The notes beneath the pieces are model-generated. The model was given only the letters and a program-made list of their open reading frames with translations. It did not search any database and had not been told where the DNA came from. The position numbers were made by a program, and so were the translations under genes. Shown here piece by piece: positions 1 through 12,967 of a stretch of DNA of 64,000 nt. Origin of the DNA: Geosiphon pyriformis. Its lineage: Eukaryota > Glomeromycota > Glomeromycetes > Archaeosporales > Geosiphonaceae. The stretch's first letter is position 1. Each line of letters opens with the position of its first letter. The stretch covers positions 307,121 through 371,120 of the forward strand of contig JAAOMT010000786.1 of assembly GCA_016748015.1 (NCBI GenBank), given 5' to 3'.

Positions 1-564
1 AATAGATCCAATTTTATCCAACAAACTCCACTTTAAATCATACTTTCAAATTAAATATTCCAAGAAACTTTTAAAATCAAAAAGAAATGAAAAAAATATT
101 TAAAACTGAACTATCACAACCCAAAGTATTAAGAAACTTACTTGTATTATTTATTGAATGAAACTATCATTCATCAACTGAATCCCTTGGAAGAATAATC
201 CTTGATCAAGATTATTCATGTTGTTACTAATTGATAAAAGCTTTATTGTGAGAATTAGAAAAGCGCTAAAGACCATTAACATTCTGTGTTTCTAGATTAG
301 AGAAACACATCAAGCAATTGCAAGGATAGCCTCAGAGAAGACCCCAGACAGTGGGTAGATTTCAGTTCAGCCTCTGAGAAGGAGTACATAAACACACACA
401 ACAATCAAGAATTAAAGAATAACTTACATCGCAACAGTAAAAAAAAAGCCTTCAGTGTAACAGTGACATTATCACACAAATAGAACTGAGGAACTCACGA
501 AAGACTGATTGTAATTAAAGCGGGATATCAGCAATTAAATATAACAAGAAAACCATCCCATAAC
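1..564. other. AT-rich DNA, no gene seen
   Basis: I see no convincing coding region here. Two related short strings (near 329 and 371, both of the form CCTC-GAGAAG) suggest a decayed repeat, but I cannot assign it to a family. The block ends where homology to the LINE tail begins at about 565. Confidence 0.4.
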
Positions 565-1285
565 ACTATGTGCAAGCGTTTATATAATAGGTGTTACCCC
601 AGTGTGGTTTGTCTGTTTTGTGGTGATGTTGAGATCTCGGATCATGTTTTTTCGTGTCCTCAGGATGCTGTTGGCCGTGCTCATTTATTGGGCACACATG
701 CTTCAACTTGGAAGGCTCTTTCTGGCCTTTCTTGCTCTTCTTCATGTGTCTTACAGGCCTTAGCTTCTTGTGTTTCTGAGGTTGGAGTTGGTGTTGTTCT
801 GTGTAAGAGTTTTGTTTTCGATGAATGGTTTTGTGAGTCTGTCTTGGTCTTTAAGGATTCTAGGGAGGGTGCTAAGAGGATTGTGAGCTTTGTGCGTGAG
901 TTTTGTCTAGCATTTCGGGATGATGTTTGGTTGGTCTGGACCAGACACTGAGTGTTTATGGAGAAGCATGGTTTGATTCCACGTAATGGCTCTGCTCCTG
1001 CTTCGGTTTCTGGTTTGCCTAAAGTGTTTTCGGCTGGTGTGGTCAGATTGCTGGGGGTGGCTGAGGCTTTTGGTGTTGGTTTCGGGTTTCGTAAGTTTTG
1101 TCCATTTTTTTTAGATATTGGAGATTTGGTTTTTGTGCATATAAGTGTATAGTGTAGTCCTGACTGGCCCGAGTGGCTGGTCACGTGTAGAAAGCACATG
1201 ATTCGCACCTAGTTTAGATCATTTGTATGATGTATAGCACTAGGTTGTGTTTGGATCTCACTCGTTAAAATAAATAAAAAAAATA
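565..1285 (+). mobile_element. 5'-truncated LINE tail (copy 1)
   Basis: This is the last ~700 bp of the same non-LTR retrotransposon seen at 54985-61735, with only scattered differences. It covers the C-terminal zinc finger of ORF2 (CX2CX7HX3C near 610-660), the C-terminal tail and the 3' UTR, and ends in an A/T-rich tail after the shared string CTCGTTAAAATAA. The coding frame runs from 568 to a TGA at 949-951; after that stop the same reading continues to the end of the ancestral protein at 1150-1152. The full copy has CGA at the equivalent codon, so the stop looks like a CpG transition. Abrupt 5' truncation is typical of LINE insertion by target-primed reverse transcription. I could not see a target-site duplication. 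Confidence 0.85.
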
Positions 1286-1689
1286 TATATATATATAAAT
1301 TTAAATTATAAAATTTTTCAATTTTTTTTATATAAAAAACATAATTTTATTAATTTAATGATTTTTAATACTTTTTTATGCAATAACAGATTTATTTTAA
1401 TATTTTTTATTTTTTTAATAAATTATTTAATTTTTTATGAATTTATGTATATGTTTATTTAAGTTAATTTTAAATAAATACATTTAAATATTAGATTTTT
1501 TGTTAATATAATTTAAAAAAAAACTATTATAGATAAATAATTTTTTATTTGGTTTTAATTATTTTGTAATCTATTATTAATTATAAAACTTAATTTAATT
1601 TTATGTTTAAGAGAATTTATAAAAAATAAAATAATTTAATTAAAATATAAAACAAAATTGTTTTTTTTTATTAATGTTTTATGAGTATA
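1286..1689. other. Very AT-rich spacer between LINE copies
   Basis: Almost pure A/T with no coding signal. It lies between the 3' tails of copy 1 (+) and copy 2 (-), which are arranged tail to tail. Confidence 0.6.
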
Positions 1690-4600
1690 ACCCAATTATT
1701 ATCTAGTATACAGAGTCAAAACTATGAATTCCAGCTAGATGTAATTCACATATTTACCACATGTGACCAGTTACTCAAACTAATCAAAGCAATACTAAGC
1801 CCTTATATAAACAGTAGTTTCATCACCTAAACCAGAAAAAAACAAGCAAGATTTGCAGAAACTAAAACCAATCCCAAATAAATTATCAATACTAATCAAT
1901 CTAGTTATACCATCTGATAGAACTGGCAATGAGCCAACAGACAACACTGACATCACTTCTGAATCACTAACTAAATTATTTCTCTCTATATTCACCCTAA
2001 ACCTAGACCTAAAAACCCACAACTCAGAATGATGTAGAACACCCAAACTGTACACAAAATCAACCAAAATCCAAGTAGTCTTTTTATAATCATTAAAAAT
2101 CTGCACTGTTTTTTCAAACTACTCTGCAAGCACAAAGTCTTTGCAGAGAAGAGCATACAGACCTACATCAGATAAACACAAGAGAAGAGATTCCACAACC
2201 ACAGAAAAGATAGAAAGACAAGAACCAGTTAGAGACTTCCAACAAAAAATACGCTCAAACAAAATCATCTTGTAAAAGCCAGACTCTTTACAACACATAA
2301 ACACATGATCAGAAAACTCAACCTCACCACAATGTAAACATAAAACACCAGGATAATGTCTGTTATAAAGTCTCTTCCTGACAGCAACAGACAACCTCTT
2401 ATAAACAGTCTTTATAAAATAAGTATGCAAGCCAGCAAAAGCTTTGCTCATAGAACCTGACAGCATGTGCAAATCAGGATGCCAAACAGCCATAGTATGA
2501 ATCTAATCAACATTACAAACTGAAAAACCACCTAAAACTCTAGAACCAGGATTAATTTTTCAATATACTTGATTTACCAATCTAAAAACGTCTCAAACAA
2601 AATAATAAATATTACCAGAAACTGGCAGACTATTAGCCACAATAAAGTGCTCACACACATTAGTTGACAATAACAAAAAAGAGTAAGCAACTCTCTCTGC
2701 TAAAACATCTGTACAAATATTACCTGGAACTTTTGAGTGGCCTTTGACTTTTAACCAGACTATAGAAATGTTCTTATTAGTAATTAAATTTGCAATATGT
2801 CTCCTTTCTATCCAACAACAATTGTAAAAATCAGAACCAGGTAATCTCAATTCCAAGACACATATATCCAAAGCAGCCTAACTGTTTAAACACACCATTA
2901 CTGAACAAAAAGAAAACATGTATTTCAAAGCCAAAGCAACAGTCTGTAATTCAATTATTGTAAAAGACAAATGTCCAACAACCTGAACCCCAATGTCCAT
3001 ATTAATCTTAGAAAAAAATGCAGCAGCATTTTCAGTTATATTAACAGAACTAAGTCTTTTTAAAAAACCATTTGTATATACAGTAAAAGTATTTGACCAG
3101 ATTTCAAGTAAGCTACTTTTAATATTAAAAAACTGATCAGATAACAATATATTATCAACATTCAACATAGAATTTCTGTTAAGAAATACAGGCATAAGTA
3201 CAGTATTATGCAAAAATTTTGACACCAAAACAAACCAAAAGGGCACAGGATCTTTAGAATCTAATATCTTTTAACATTAGAATGTCTTCCAATCCAGAAC
3301 CTTGCCATGTTTGTTTAAAAGTCTGTCACAGAAAGCTATACCAAATCTTTTTAAGGAACTAACACAATCATAATACAATGATGGTCCCAAGACTTTCAAA
3401 ACAGGAAACCTGCTAGAACAACAAAAAGCACAAGGCAGATTGTTGGTCATAGAGATACCATTGTCTAAAAAAACATGCACAATCTCAGCCAAAAAATTGT
3501 TTGAAGAACTAACATGTAACTACACAAAATATTGCAAAAAATTCAGAAAAGCTCAGCCCAAAATCTGCAAATCTAGAAATTTGTGCTCAAAAAGCTGACT
3601 AAAAATTCCAGAAGCATTAACAAAACCAACAATTGACACCAACTTCCCCTTAGCCTGAATCTGTTCAAATGTTTTCAGACTATACAACACCAGATAATAC
3701 AGTATTTTGCATAAAAAATCATGTAGCAGCCCAACTTTTAACTTAAAACCTTTTCTAACCAAAGCATCTCAATGCTAGTAAACAGCAGAAAAGATAAAAT
3801 TAAACTGGGTGCAATAGCCAACAATAGGTTGCAGAATCACCAAGACCAAATACAAAAACTGCTTATATAAAATTGTTTTTCTTAATACCATATTGGAAAA
3901 AAATTTAACATCAGATTGAGTCTTAGCCAAACTGGATTTGGACAAACTATCTGTAGACAAAAAGATATCTAAGTACCTATGAGGTACATCACACTTGGCA
4001 ATCAAAATAGGGGACTTATTAATCTTAAGAATGACATTTTTTACTCTTTTATTAATAAAAATAACAACTATTTTGTTATTGTTAATTGAAATATCATTAA
4101 TCAAGAAAAATTTACTGGCAATATTCAATATAAACTGAGTGGCAGATTGGCTATTTCCAATCTAGATAGTATTATCCACAAAAGTCCCAGCTGTGAAAAA
4201 AGAGGTCATCTCATTCATATTATCAATCCTCCCTATCTTGGCCACAAACTTGGTATTAATCTGATAACTATATACACACTCTTGTCTTTTGACTTCACAC
4301 AAAAAGGGATCATAAAAAATATGCCAAAGAAAAGAAGAGAACACTTCACCCTGATCAAGACTATCAAAAACTTAATACTTATCTAAAAGACCAAAATCTG
4401 TTATAACTCTGTTCAAATTATCCTCATGAATTTCACCAAAAAACTCAATGAATCTCTCACATATTTTGATATGCTGCAAATTAACTCTCAAGTAATGCCA
4501 ACTAACTGAATTATATATCTTACACATATTCTGTAAAACCAACCAAACCTCTTTGCTTTTTTCCAAAGTATCTTTGACCACTAAACTAACTGCAAATATA

Positions 4601-6625
4601 AGAAATTGCATTGAAGTACCCTTTAAGACTGAAAAATTATCCCCATGGAAAATGCTGAACTTACTGTAAACAAAAGAGATCTAATCCAAAAAAATTTTAG
4701 AAAGAACTTTACAAGCAGTTTCAACTAGTGCAATAGGACAAATATTTGTCAAGACATTATCCTATTCATAAGATTTGAGTATTATAAAAACTCATGCTCT
4801 TTTCCACAAAAGTAGAACAGCTTCCAACCTTAAACACAAATTCAAAAGGTCCAAAAAATCCTTGAGAATATTATCACTGTAATGTTTTTACAATTTATTA
4901 GGAATACTACTGAGACCAGCAGCTTTTTCATTTGATAAATATTTGACAATTTGACTCAACTCACTAAAACTAATAACATCCATAATACAAAAAAAGGCAC
5001 TGTTATTTACATAATGCAAAAGAGCATATTGGCAGGCCCAAAGATCAAGCAAAAACCCAGAGACTGAATGCTTCTTGGTTCTTTTTTCCATTATAACATC
5101 TACTTTGGATTTAATTTCATCAGGGTCTAACACCAACTTGTCATCAACAATCAAATAGTTAAAGACCACTTTACAAAATGGTTTATCTAAAATACTCTTG
5201 ATCATATGGCCTTTATCTAAGCAAAAATTCTCTATCCTTTTATTAATAGCATATCTAATAGCAGCAGATTGAGTAGCCTTAGATTCATGTATTTTGGAAC
5301 AATGGTAACTTTTTTTAATTCTAAACAAACAGCTAAAAGTGTTCACTCTGTTGGTGCCATTATTTAACATGTTCCAAACTTCAAGAGCTCTAATTTTATC
5401 AGCAATTAACCAAACATTAAACAGTAAGACAGTTCTAAAAAAGTTACCAGATTGAAGAGACTTAACCACTTTGGCAACCAGCAGTTTCAGTTTAAAAAAC
5501 TTAGAAGAATGTTTATTGAAAGAACAATTGACATCATGAAATTAATATTTAGAGAAAACCTCATCAGTCAAATCTACCATCACTCTCTTTAGCAAATTCT
5601 ACATATTCTTAAGATCTCTACCAGTATTTGTAGATGAAAACTTACCAAATATAGAAAAAAACTTAACAGAAATACACTCTTTAAAACAAGCTTATTTGGG
5701 GGCATTTACACCAGCAATTTTAAACTTCCAATAATCTCTATTAGCTTGTTTGTATAAACCATTTAAATGAAAATCCAAAAATCCATCCAGACCAACTGAT
5801 ATCATAACAGCCTTGTAATCAGTATTAAAGAAGTCAGAAGCAGAGGCAACCTCATAATCAGCAATTGCTGACAATAAACACTTACTGACAAAAATGTAGT
5901 CAATAACTTTTTTGACCCTTCTCGAATTGCTTTATGTAAAAGCTTTGGCCAAATAATGATTCTCAAGTATATTGATCAAATCCAAATTCAAACAGAATCG
6001 AAAGCTCGCATTTTTCTTAGAATTATTCTCATTAAAATTCTCATCCAAAACCACAAAAATACTAGCATTAATTGCTCTTGCAATAAAAGAATTAACTTTA
6101 ATCACCTGGCCAAACCTAGTTTTAGTAGAGACATCAGCATACAAGTCTAAAACTGTGACTAAAAGCTTGTCTCTAAAAAGAAACCACACAGAAATAACAT
6201 GACCAGACATCTCCTCAATCTTAAAAACATGTTGAACCAAAGAATTGTTCATGATAATTGCCATTTTAGCACCAAGAAAATCTTTATCCAAACCAAATAT
6301 AAACACCCACATACTATTAAATTTGTTCATAATTTAAGACTTAATACTAAATCTTAATTTCATTTCTGTAATTATAGAAATTATATTACCAGATTTCATG
6401 TGCCAATATACAATATTTTCTTGCTTAGTTGATATATTAATGCTATAAACATTGTACATAGCAACTTTTTATATCAAACTATTTATTAGGAAAGTAAAGG
6501 TACTTGGGAACTTAATCCAACATACAACTGATCTAACTTCACTAATATTGAACCAACAGAAACATTGAGAGCCACAAGCTTAGATTCTAAAAAGTCCACT
6601 TTGGTAGTTAACAATGTTTTTTGTT
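1690..6625 (-). mobile_element. Decayed LINE copy 2, 4.9 kb
   Basis: Read on the minus strand this block follows the best LINE copy from the end of ORF1 through all of ORF2. The apurinic-type endonuclease core lies at 5932-6330 (NFNEN motif), the linker at 4888-5469, the RT fragments at about 3775-4740, RNase H at 2593-3246 (including GHSKVPGN), the C-terminal zinc finger at 2119-2493 and the tail at 1795-2106. It is broken into short ORFs by many stops and indels, and much of it has drifted to A/T, so it is an old copy. The 5' end is lost within the coiled region at the ORF1 C-terminus near 6620. The 3' end at 1690-1760 matches the other tails. Confidence 0.85.
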
Positions 6626-7417
6626 TTTATAATAGTATTTTAATAATAAATATTTTAGAACAATTTAAGTACTTTAAAATTATTAAGTTTTTTAAATAAT
6701 TTGCAATTGCTTTTATTAATTAACTTTTAAACAATTATAAAAATATTTAAATTTTAAAAATTTAGTTATTTTAATAGATAATTTTATTAATAAAAAAGTG
6801 TTTATTATATTATTTTAATATATTATGTAATTAAAATAAAAAAATAAAATTTTTAAATTATAACTTTAAAATAAATTTGATTGTTTATTAAAAGTTGTTA
6901 AATAAATATTTTTTGTTTAATAATTTTTAATTAATACAAGTTTAAGTAATTTTTTTGTGTTTTAATTTTTGTTTTTAAATATTAACCATAATAATTTATA
7001 TATAACAATAAACAAAATTTTTTTATTAAAAATTAATTTGATAAAATATTATTGGTTTTTAATAATATAAAAATTTTAATAATAAGATTAATTGATTTTG
7101 TTTATAAATTAGTAATTAACTACAAAAAATGTATTTGGTTATTTAATTCTAAGCTTAAAGTCACTTTAGAAAAGTGTTATTTTACATATTAATAATTTTG
7201 TGTTTGTTGTTATTAATAGTCTTTTGCTGTGTTTTTTAGAAATATAATTCAAATACTAATAATAATACAAATTTTAATAAAATAAAACATATAAAAAATT
7301 AAAAGTTGATTTAAATATTTTTACTTAAACAATTGAATTTAATGGTATGTTTAATAAAAAACGAGTCATTTCGTTTCTTTACGTTGCGTGGATTTGTGAA
7401 AATCGAGTTTTTCAGAA
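6626..7417. other. AT-rich upstream region of galactokinase
   Basis: About 790 bp of nearly pure A/T sequence with homopolymer runs separates the decayed LINE from the galactokinase start codon. I see no gene. The last ~70 bp (7350-7417) are less AT-rich and presumably include the core promoter and 5' UTR. Confidence 0.5.
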
Positions 7418-9159
7418 ATGAACTCATCTCCTAACTTTGTTCCCACTTATTATCTCAGTCAGATCTCGAATATTTATCCTTCTCATCTTCAAGAAGTACA
7501 AATAGCTCGTTACAAGAAACTCATAAAAGCCTTTCAAGAGAAATATAATCTTCCTCCCACCTTTATCGCTCGTTCACCCGGGCGAGTAAACCTCATCGGA
7601 GAACACATTGATTATGCAGGCTTTGGTGTTTTGCCAATGGCCATAAGTCGTGACTTGCTTATAGCTGTTAATTGTGATGAAATAGCAAGTAATATTAACG
7701 AAGAAAGTTTTGTAGAGATCGCGAATGTCCAGAACATAAAATACCCAGATAGAAAGTGGAAGTTTGAAGGGAAGGAAGTTGTAAAGATTGAGGAGGGTAT
7801 TGTAGAATGGGGAAATTACTTTAAGTGTGGATATAAGGTATTCATGATAGTTTTTTGGATTTCACATTTTAATAATAATAATATACATTTAATCCCGAGC
7901 GAAGTAGGGTATTCTTCAACACCTTCAATTGTATAACCCCAAAGGAATGCGATGTCTGATTGATAGCGACATACCCGCTGGTGGCGGTTTATCTAGTTCA
8001 GCGGCATTTACATGCTCTGCAGCTTTAGCGACTAGTTATGCAAATAGCGCCCAGTTGACCAAAATAAAACTTGCTGAAATTGCGGCTTGTTGTGAAAGAT
8101 TCATAGGTCTTGGGTCGGGCAAGTAGGTTATTTTTATCAAGTTAACTTTTTTTGCCTTTGGGGCAATGCACTAATTTTTTAAAATATTAATTTTAGCATG
8201 GATCAAACGGCTTCAATCTGTTCCCTCCTCGATCACGCTCTTTATATTCAATTTCTCCCTATTACTATAGCCACTCCTACAAAATTTCCTCCTACCCAAC
8301 CGTCTCTGGCGTTTGTGATCGCCAATTCTTTAGTTGCAGCGGACAAAGTGGCTACAGCGCCAATAAATTATAATTTACGTGTGGTGGAAACTAAAATTGC
8401 GGCGTATCATTTAGGTCAGCAACTTTTTGGAAAAGAGTGTAAAAATTTGCGAGAAACCTTGGACTTATTCTCTGGCAGCACAGAGGTAACAATCGAGCAA
8501 CTAGCCATGCTATCAACACAGATCGAGCTTTTATTTAAAAAAAAAAAAGATGGTTATACACTATCTGAGCTTGGTACCCTTTTAAAACTTGAGGAGTCCG
8601 AGATTGTAAAAAGATTTATGAGTAAGTACCCAATTCGAACAGATACGTTTGATCTATACAAACGAGCAAAACACGTGATTGAAGAGAGTTCAAGAGTATT
8701 ACAATTTTATGAGGCTTGTTCGACCGGCAATGTTGAAAACAGTGATCAACTTTTCGAGAAGTTGGGGGAATTGATGAATCAAAGTCACTCTAGTTGCCGC
8801 GATTTATATAATTGTTCATGCAAAGAGCTTGATGAGCTTGTGAATATCTGTCTGGCTAGTGGTGCTAAGGGGAGTCGATTAACTGGGGCCGGTTGGGGTG
8901 GTAAGTATAAAGTCTGAAGCAAATTATAAATATCCAAAACTAAATTCATCTTTGCTCGTAAGGCTGTACTGTCTCGCTCGTACCTTTGCCATCTGTTCCC
9001 AATTTCATTCAAAAAGTTCGTGAAAAATATTATTCACCACATTTTCCAAATTTATCAGAGTTGGAATTGCAAGATGTGATTTTTGCGACAACTCCTGGGA
9101 GTGGCGCTGCTATAGTGGATTTGTCAGTTATGAAAAATAATTCTGATATAAAAGACTAA
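7418..9159 (+). CDS. GAL1: Galactokinase (GHMP kinase)
   Basis: Phosphorylates galactose at C1 with ATP, the entry step of the Leloir pathway in the cytosol. Four exons: 7418-7837, 7908-8122, 8197-8900 and 8963-9159, summing to 1,536 nt (511 aa), close to yeast Gal1. Three family motifs are visible: the galactokinase signature GRVNLIGEHIDY (residues 55-66), the ATP-binding IPAGGGLSSS loop (162-171) rebuilt across intron 1, and the C-terminal TGAGWGG motif split by intron 3. The MDQTAS element starts just after intron 2 (residue 213). All introns are GT-AG and 62-74 nt. The ATG at 7418 is chosen because it opens the exon and the upstream DNA is non-coding. The catalytic motifs are intact, so a true enzyme rather than a Gal3-like sensor is likely. 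Confidence 0.95.
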
Positions 9160-9719
9160 GTATCTGTTGATCTTTTTTGTTGCTAACACAATCTAGCAAC
9201 CAACACTTTTTATCTCAAGGTGAATGAATTAAAAGGAGGATTATTAGTTTATTCAATTTTCCTACTTTTGCCGAAAAATAATTCCGAAATTTCCAATTAT
9301 TACCGCTTGCTTCAAAAGTCATCTTGTATAAAAGGCTAAAAATAAAAATTATCACTATATAACGTCCACAAGAAAATCTAGACTCAAATGACATTCCTTT
9401 TATACATCTACACCACTCACCAAACAGTTTCGAATTTTATTAATCCTGCTCATGCAATATTTAATCCGAAGTTCGTTTCCTAAGAGATGATTAAAGCTAA
9501 ATGATTCTTCAAGGTGGCAAATGGTCCATGAGAAGCTTGGTTAAACTGAATCAATGGCATAAAGAAATAAAAAAATCATACAGAACAGGATCAATTTGGA
9601 CAAACCGGAAGGAGGACTATGGCTCTGAATGTATTTGGGTATGAAAGAAGATTAAAACAATTTAAGCTTCACAAATAAGATTTACCCTATTGAGGAGCGC
9701 CAAAAGGGATTTTTACCTA
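9160..9719. other. Convergent 3' intergenic region
   Basis: Lies between the 3' ends of galactokinase (+) and PHF5A (-). It holds AT-rich sequence with no supportable gene and presumably both 3' UTRs. Confidence 0.5.
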
Positions 9720-10353
9720 TTATCGTTTTTTGAAGCCATATTTTTTGCGTTCATAAAATAGATCAGTTTTTGACGAGCCCAAATTCACAATTTTTGGACA
9801 TCCGTCCCTCTAAAGCATGATATATGCTTATTCTTGTTAATAATGCAAAAATTGAAAATTCTACGAGAACCCATGTATCCATACATCTTTTTCCTGTAAA
9901 ACACACTCCTTGCAATAATAGGCATCGGAGACACCAGGAGCACCACATATAACACATCGACCTTGATATGACCCATAGTTGCATTCATCGCAAATTCTGA
10001 TATGAAATATCCATTTGAGTACGTAATCAAATTGGAGTTAAAGCTGTAGTTCTTAAACGATCCCTTACCGAACAAGTGTATCAGGTCGTACATAGCTAAA
10101 GAAAAAATTTTTCGATAAAATCAAAACAAAGAATCAGAGGTAAATTAAGCTAAAAATACGTACGAGTCACAGATCACACATTTGCCGTCACACTTTTCGC
10201 ATAAACGACCAATTGCTAGTTGGGTAAAAAGATTGGGAAAGAAAAACTCAGAGATATGGGAGGTTGAATAATTCGAGGGAAATCAATTTTGATCCTTCTA
10301 CCTATTCCAGGCTGCTTCCGACACATAATGAGATCAGGGTGGTGTTTTGCCAT
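9720..10353 (-). CDS. PHF5A: PHF5A/Rds3, SF3b splicing subunit
   Basis: Small zinc-knot protein of the SF3b complex of U2 snRNP, acting in branch-site recognition in the nucleus. Five exons on the minus strand: 10302-10353, 10164-10215, 10069-10095, 9885-9996 and 9720-9809. They sum to 333 nt, giving 110 aa, exactly the usual length of this very conserved family. The start [11 protein letters not shown], repeated CxxC pairs ([26 protein letters not shown]) and the basic end [12 protein letters not shown] are all recognisable. Exon 3 is only 27 nt. Four short introns in such a small gene are notable. It faces away from the small gene starting near 10519, so the two probably share a short divergent promoter. 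Confidence 0.97.
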
Positions 10354-10518
10354 GGTTGGATTGGCGAAAAAGGTATGTTGTTGGCTATCAATGACTAAAA
10401 AAAAACTGATGAATTTTTTATACTTTTAAGCGCCAATCCAAAATAAGACTGAACAATGTGTTTCTTCTTTAGGATAATAGTCTAACCACCAATATTTTCT
10501 GACAGCATCGTGGCGCAG

Positions 10519-11115
10519 TCTGTCGATTTTGCGCTGTTTATGAAATCTACAACTGGGGAACAAACCACGATGGATACAAACGCAGCTCAACAGTATACCA
10601 CAGTTCTGGACAAGCTTCTTAACGACTTGGATCATATCGAGCATGTTGGAACTAATATTTTTCAAAAAATGTCTGGGCTTTCAACATTTTTTGGGTATAA
10701 TCGATTGTCTTCATTTTAAACTAATGTTTTATATCTATCGTTTTTACAGAGAGAATTCGTTATCTACTGCATACCCTATTGCTACTGCTACAGGTTTCAG
10801 TATACTTTATATTTAACCGTTATCAGAGTAATCGTTTTTGGTACCTCACTGCGTGGTTAAAATTTATTCTACATAGCTGAAATGAACTCATTGATTTCAC
10901 TTCTTCAAGTTTTCGAGAGCAATGCAAAAACAAGTGGAGTCAGCAGCCTATCACTATTAAATAGCTCTCCTGATGGCAATATGACGGACAGCAGCGGAAA
11001 AATTTTGGGTTCTCTGATTGAAGAGAAATCAAGATCGGTACCCTTACTATTTCAACAAAAAGAGTGTATTAAATCCAACGCCCAAGCTGCCTTAGTAGCA
11101 TCGCGCCCAAATTAA
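10519..11115 (+). CDS. Hypothetical protein, three exons
   Basis: Not recognised. A consistent spliced frame runs through exons ending at 10694, then 10750-10793, then 10877-11115, joined by GT-AG introns of 55 and 83 nt. The product has a helical N-terminal part (VLDKLLNDLDHIEHVG) and a Ser/Asn-rich middle followed by a short basic end. The start is uncertain. The in-frame sequence from 10510 lacks an upstream ATG; the first in-frame ATG is at 10540. Alternatively a 21-nt exon starting at ATG 10352 with a GTATGT donor could join at 10519, but it would overlap the PHF5A start codon on the other strand. A small complex subunit (for example a Mediator-type helical protein) is possible but unsupported. 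Confidence 0.55.
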
Positions 11116-11321
11116 AGAATCAAGTTTGATGAAGATGTCTAAGAATCTTATCCATGCAAGTATTTGGGATAATAATATTCCCGAGAAAAAATCTTGTTTA
11201 GTATAACCAATTTTCTTATCAACGTTGTTTTAATACTTTTCACAAAATTAATTAGACTTTCTTAACATCGATTAATCAATTAAGAAACTAGACTCCATGG
11301 TAACATAAATAAAAATATATT

Positions 11322-12527
11322 CTAAGAGATAAAGGTAGCTTCGTTGAATAATTTACCAGAGACAGAGATCGTTGGATTATTTCCAACAGTAATGTTAGCA
11401 GTCGCTTCATTGAACCACTGATAGATAAAAGGCTTCGCAACGAAAGCTATTTAGAGAAAGAAAAATATTAATTTGATTTGACTGGCTATAGTCGTAGCAA
11501 ATTAAAAGCAAAAAATAACTGACATTGAACGATCTTCTTCAAAACATAGGGAACTTCTTTAAGTACATCAATTTTATCCATGAGCACTTGCGGTCTGATT
11601 TTCAGACTAGCTTTAAACTCTTCTTTGGTGTCCAGAGTTATGCCATCCCATGTGTAATGAATTTCTTTTGGAATGTGATACCCAGTCTGGAGGTCTGGTT
11701 CAGTCTCCAAAAATTCAACCACATTTTTTACAGAGACGCCAATTAATTTATCGTTAATAATTAGACTGCCTTGATTTACTTTTTTACTTCCATAATGGGG
11801 AGTAGTTTCGAATTCGAGCATTGCCAGTGAAACGGTTGGTGATTGAAAATCGAGGAAGTTCCAGCGAGAGGCAATTAGATGTGGCCTCATACCTTGAATG
11901 GCATGTACAAATAATGCGGTTCCAGTAATATCAAAGGCTTTTCCATCAACCACAATATTTCCACTAGTTTTGCATTTAGGCCAAAATTTGTGTTCGACAA
12001 ATCCCGATGTCTTATCTTTTCCAAAAAAAGTCTTTCCTTCCCCAATTTTGAACCCACGATCGACCCTTTCTAGCTCAAAAGAGACAATGAGATCTTGGTT
12101 ATGTTTCAAAGTAACTTTATATTTGTTACATTCAGGATTAAGAGTAATTTCCATATTATCCGCAGTAGCTGATCGTCGATCGTCGGAAAGTTTAAAATTG
12201 GACATATTGACGGATTTAAACGTATTAATTCCAGCACCAAAAAATCTCGCGGTAAATTGGATTGTTGGTGACCAGAGACTTTGTAAGAGATGTAGATTTT
12301 AATGATGAACAAAGTTTGCTTAGAAATAATATATACGTAGACCCATACCCAATGCTGGAATGGATCATTTGTACAAAAGCAAAATGACCTTCATCAGTCG
12401 TCAAGTAAAAGGTTTGGGTTTCGGTGGAAGAGCCAGAAGCAAGTGTCCATTCAAGATCTTTAGGAGAGACATCAGAGTAAAGTTTGTCCTTTGCCAATGA
12501 ACTAGCGATATGAAGATTAGTAGCCAT
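11322..12527 (-). CDS. SVF1: Svf1-like oxidative stress survival protein
   Basis: Member of the Svf1 family, lipocalin-like proteins needed for survival under oxidative and cold stress in yeast and implicated in ceramide handling. Three exons: 12349-12527, 11524-12278 and 11322-11446, summing to 1,059 nt (352 aa). Family features are the start region with DLEWTLASGSSTETQTFY, the segment SSIGLWSPTIQFTARFF rebuilt exactly across intron 1, the conserved block GMRPHLIASRWNFLDFQSP in the middle, and the C-terminal LFNEATFIS. I chose ATG 12527 because the sequence from it matches the family N-terminus; an upstream in-frame ATG at 12581 would add 18 unrelated residues. A downstream ORF in the same exon set is closed by the alternative acceptor, which supports this splicing. 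Confidence 0.92.
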
Positions 12528-12967
12528 GGTACTGATATTCAAGTCCCGTGGAAAGGTAACAGTAAAGAAAAAAACTGGCAACTTTAAATTTTCTCTGTGC
12601 GAGGGTCGACTTTAAAATTTCGAACACAATTATTTTAATCATTATGCTAACTTCAGTTTATCACGCTACGAGGCTTGCAATGCTATGCCGATTGGCGAAA
12701 ATACTCAGACAAACAGCTTTACTGGTATTGTCTGATTTTGGAAATGATCATTTTCAGACGCAGTCACATAATAAGAATGACTAAATAGAAACTCACCCCT
12801 CTTTCTTTCAAAGAAAAAAGGCGAAAAATCAATTTCTCACCTTTGTAGTATTTACTCGATTATTGGAAATAAAACAATTGCTGGGTGCATTCTGAAACTT
12901 TGAATTTTTGGCAGCTTGAAGAAAACAATACTTCGCTTTTTTTAATAATTCGAGAAAAACCCTAAAG
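12528..12967. other. Divergent promoter region
   Basis: 440 bp between the start of the Svf1-like gene (-) and the start of the Asn-rich hypothetical gene (+). It should hold both promoters. No gene or recognisable element is seen. Confidence 0.5.

Noticed and set aside
681-1208. 175-codon minus-strand ORF in the left flank
   Set aside because: It is the antisense shadow of the LINE tail. The same antisense ORF recurs opposite copy 4 at 61175-61534.
12225-12581. Svf1 N-terminal frame read through to 12225 or started at 12581
   Set aside because: The acceptor at 12279 restores the conserved IGLWSPTIQFTARFF segment and the long downstream frame. The extra residues from 12581 are not family-like.
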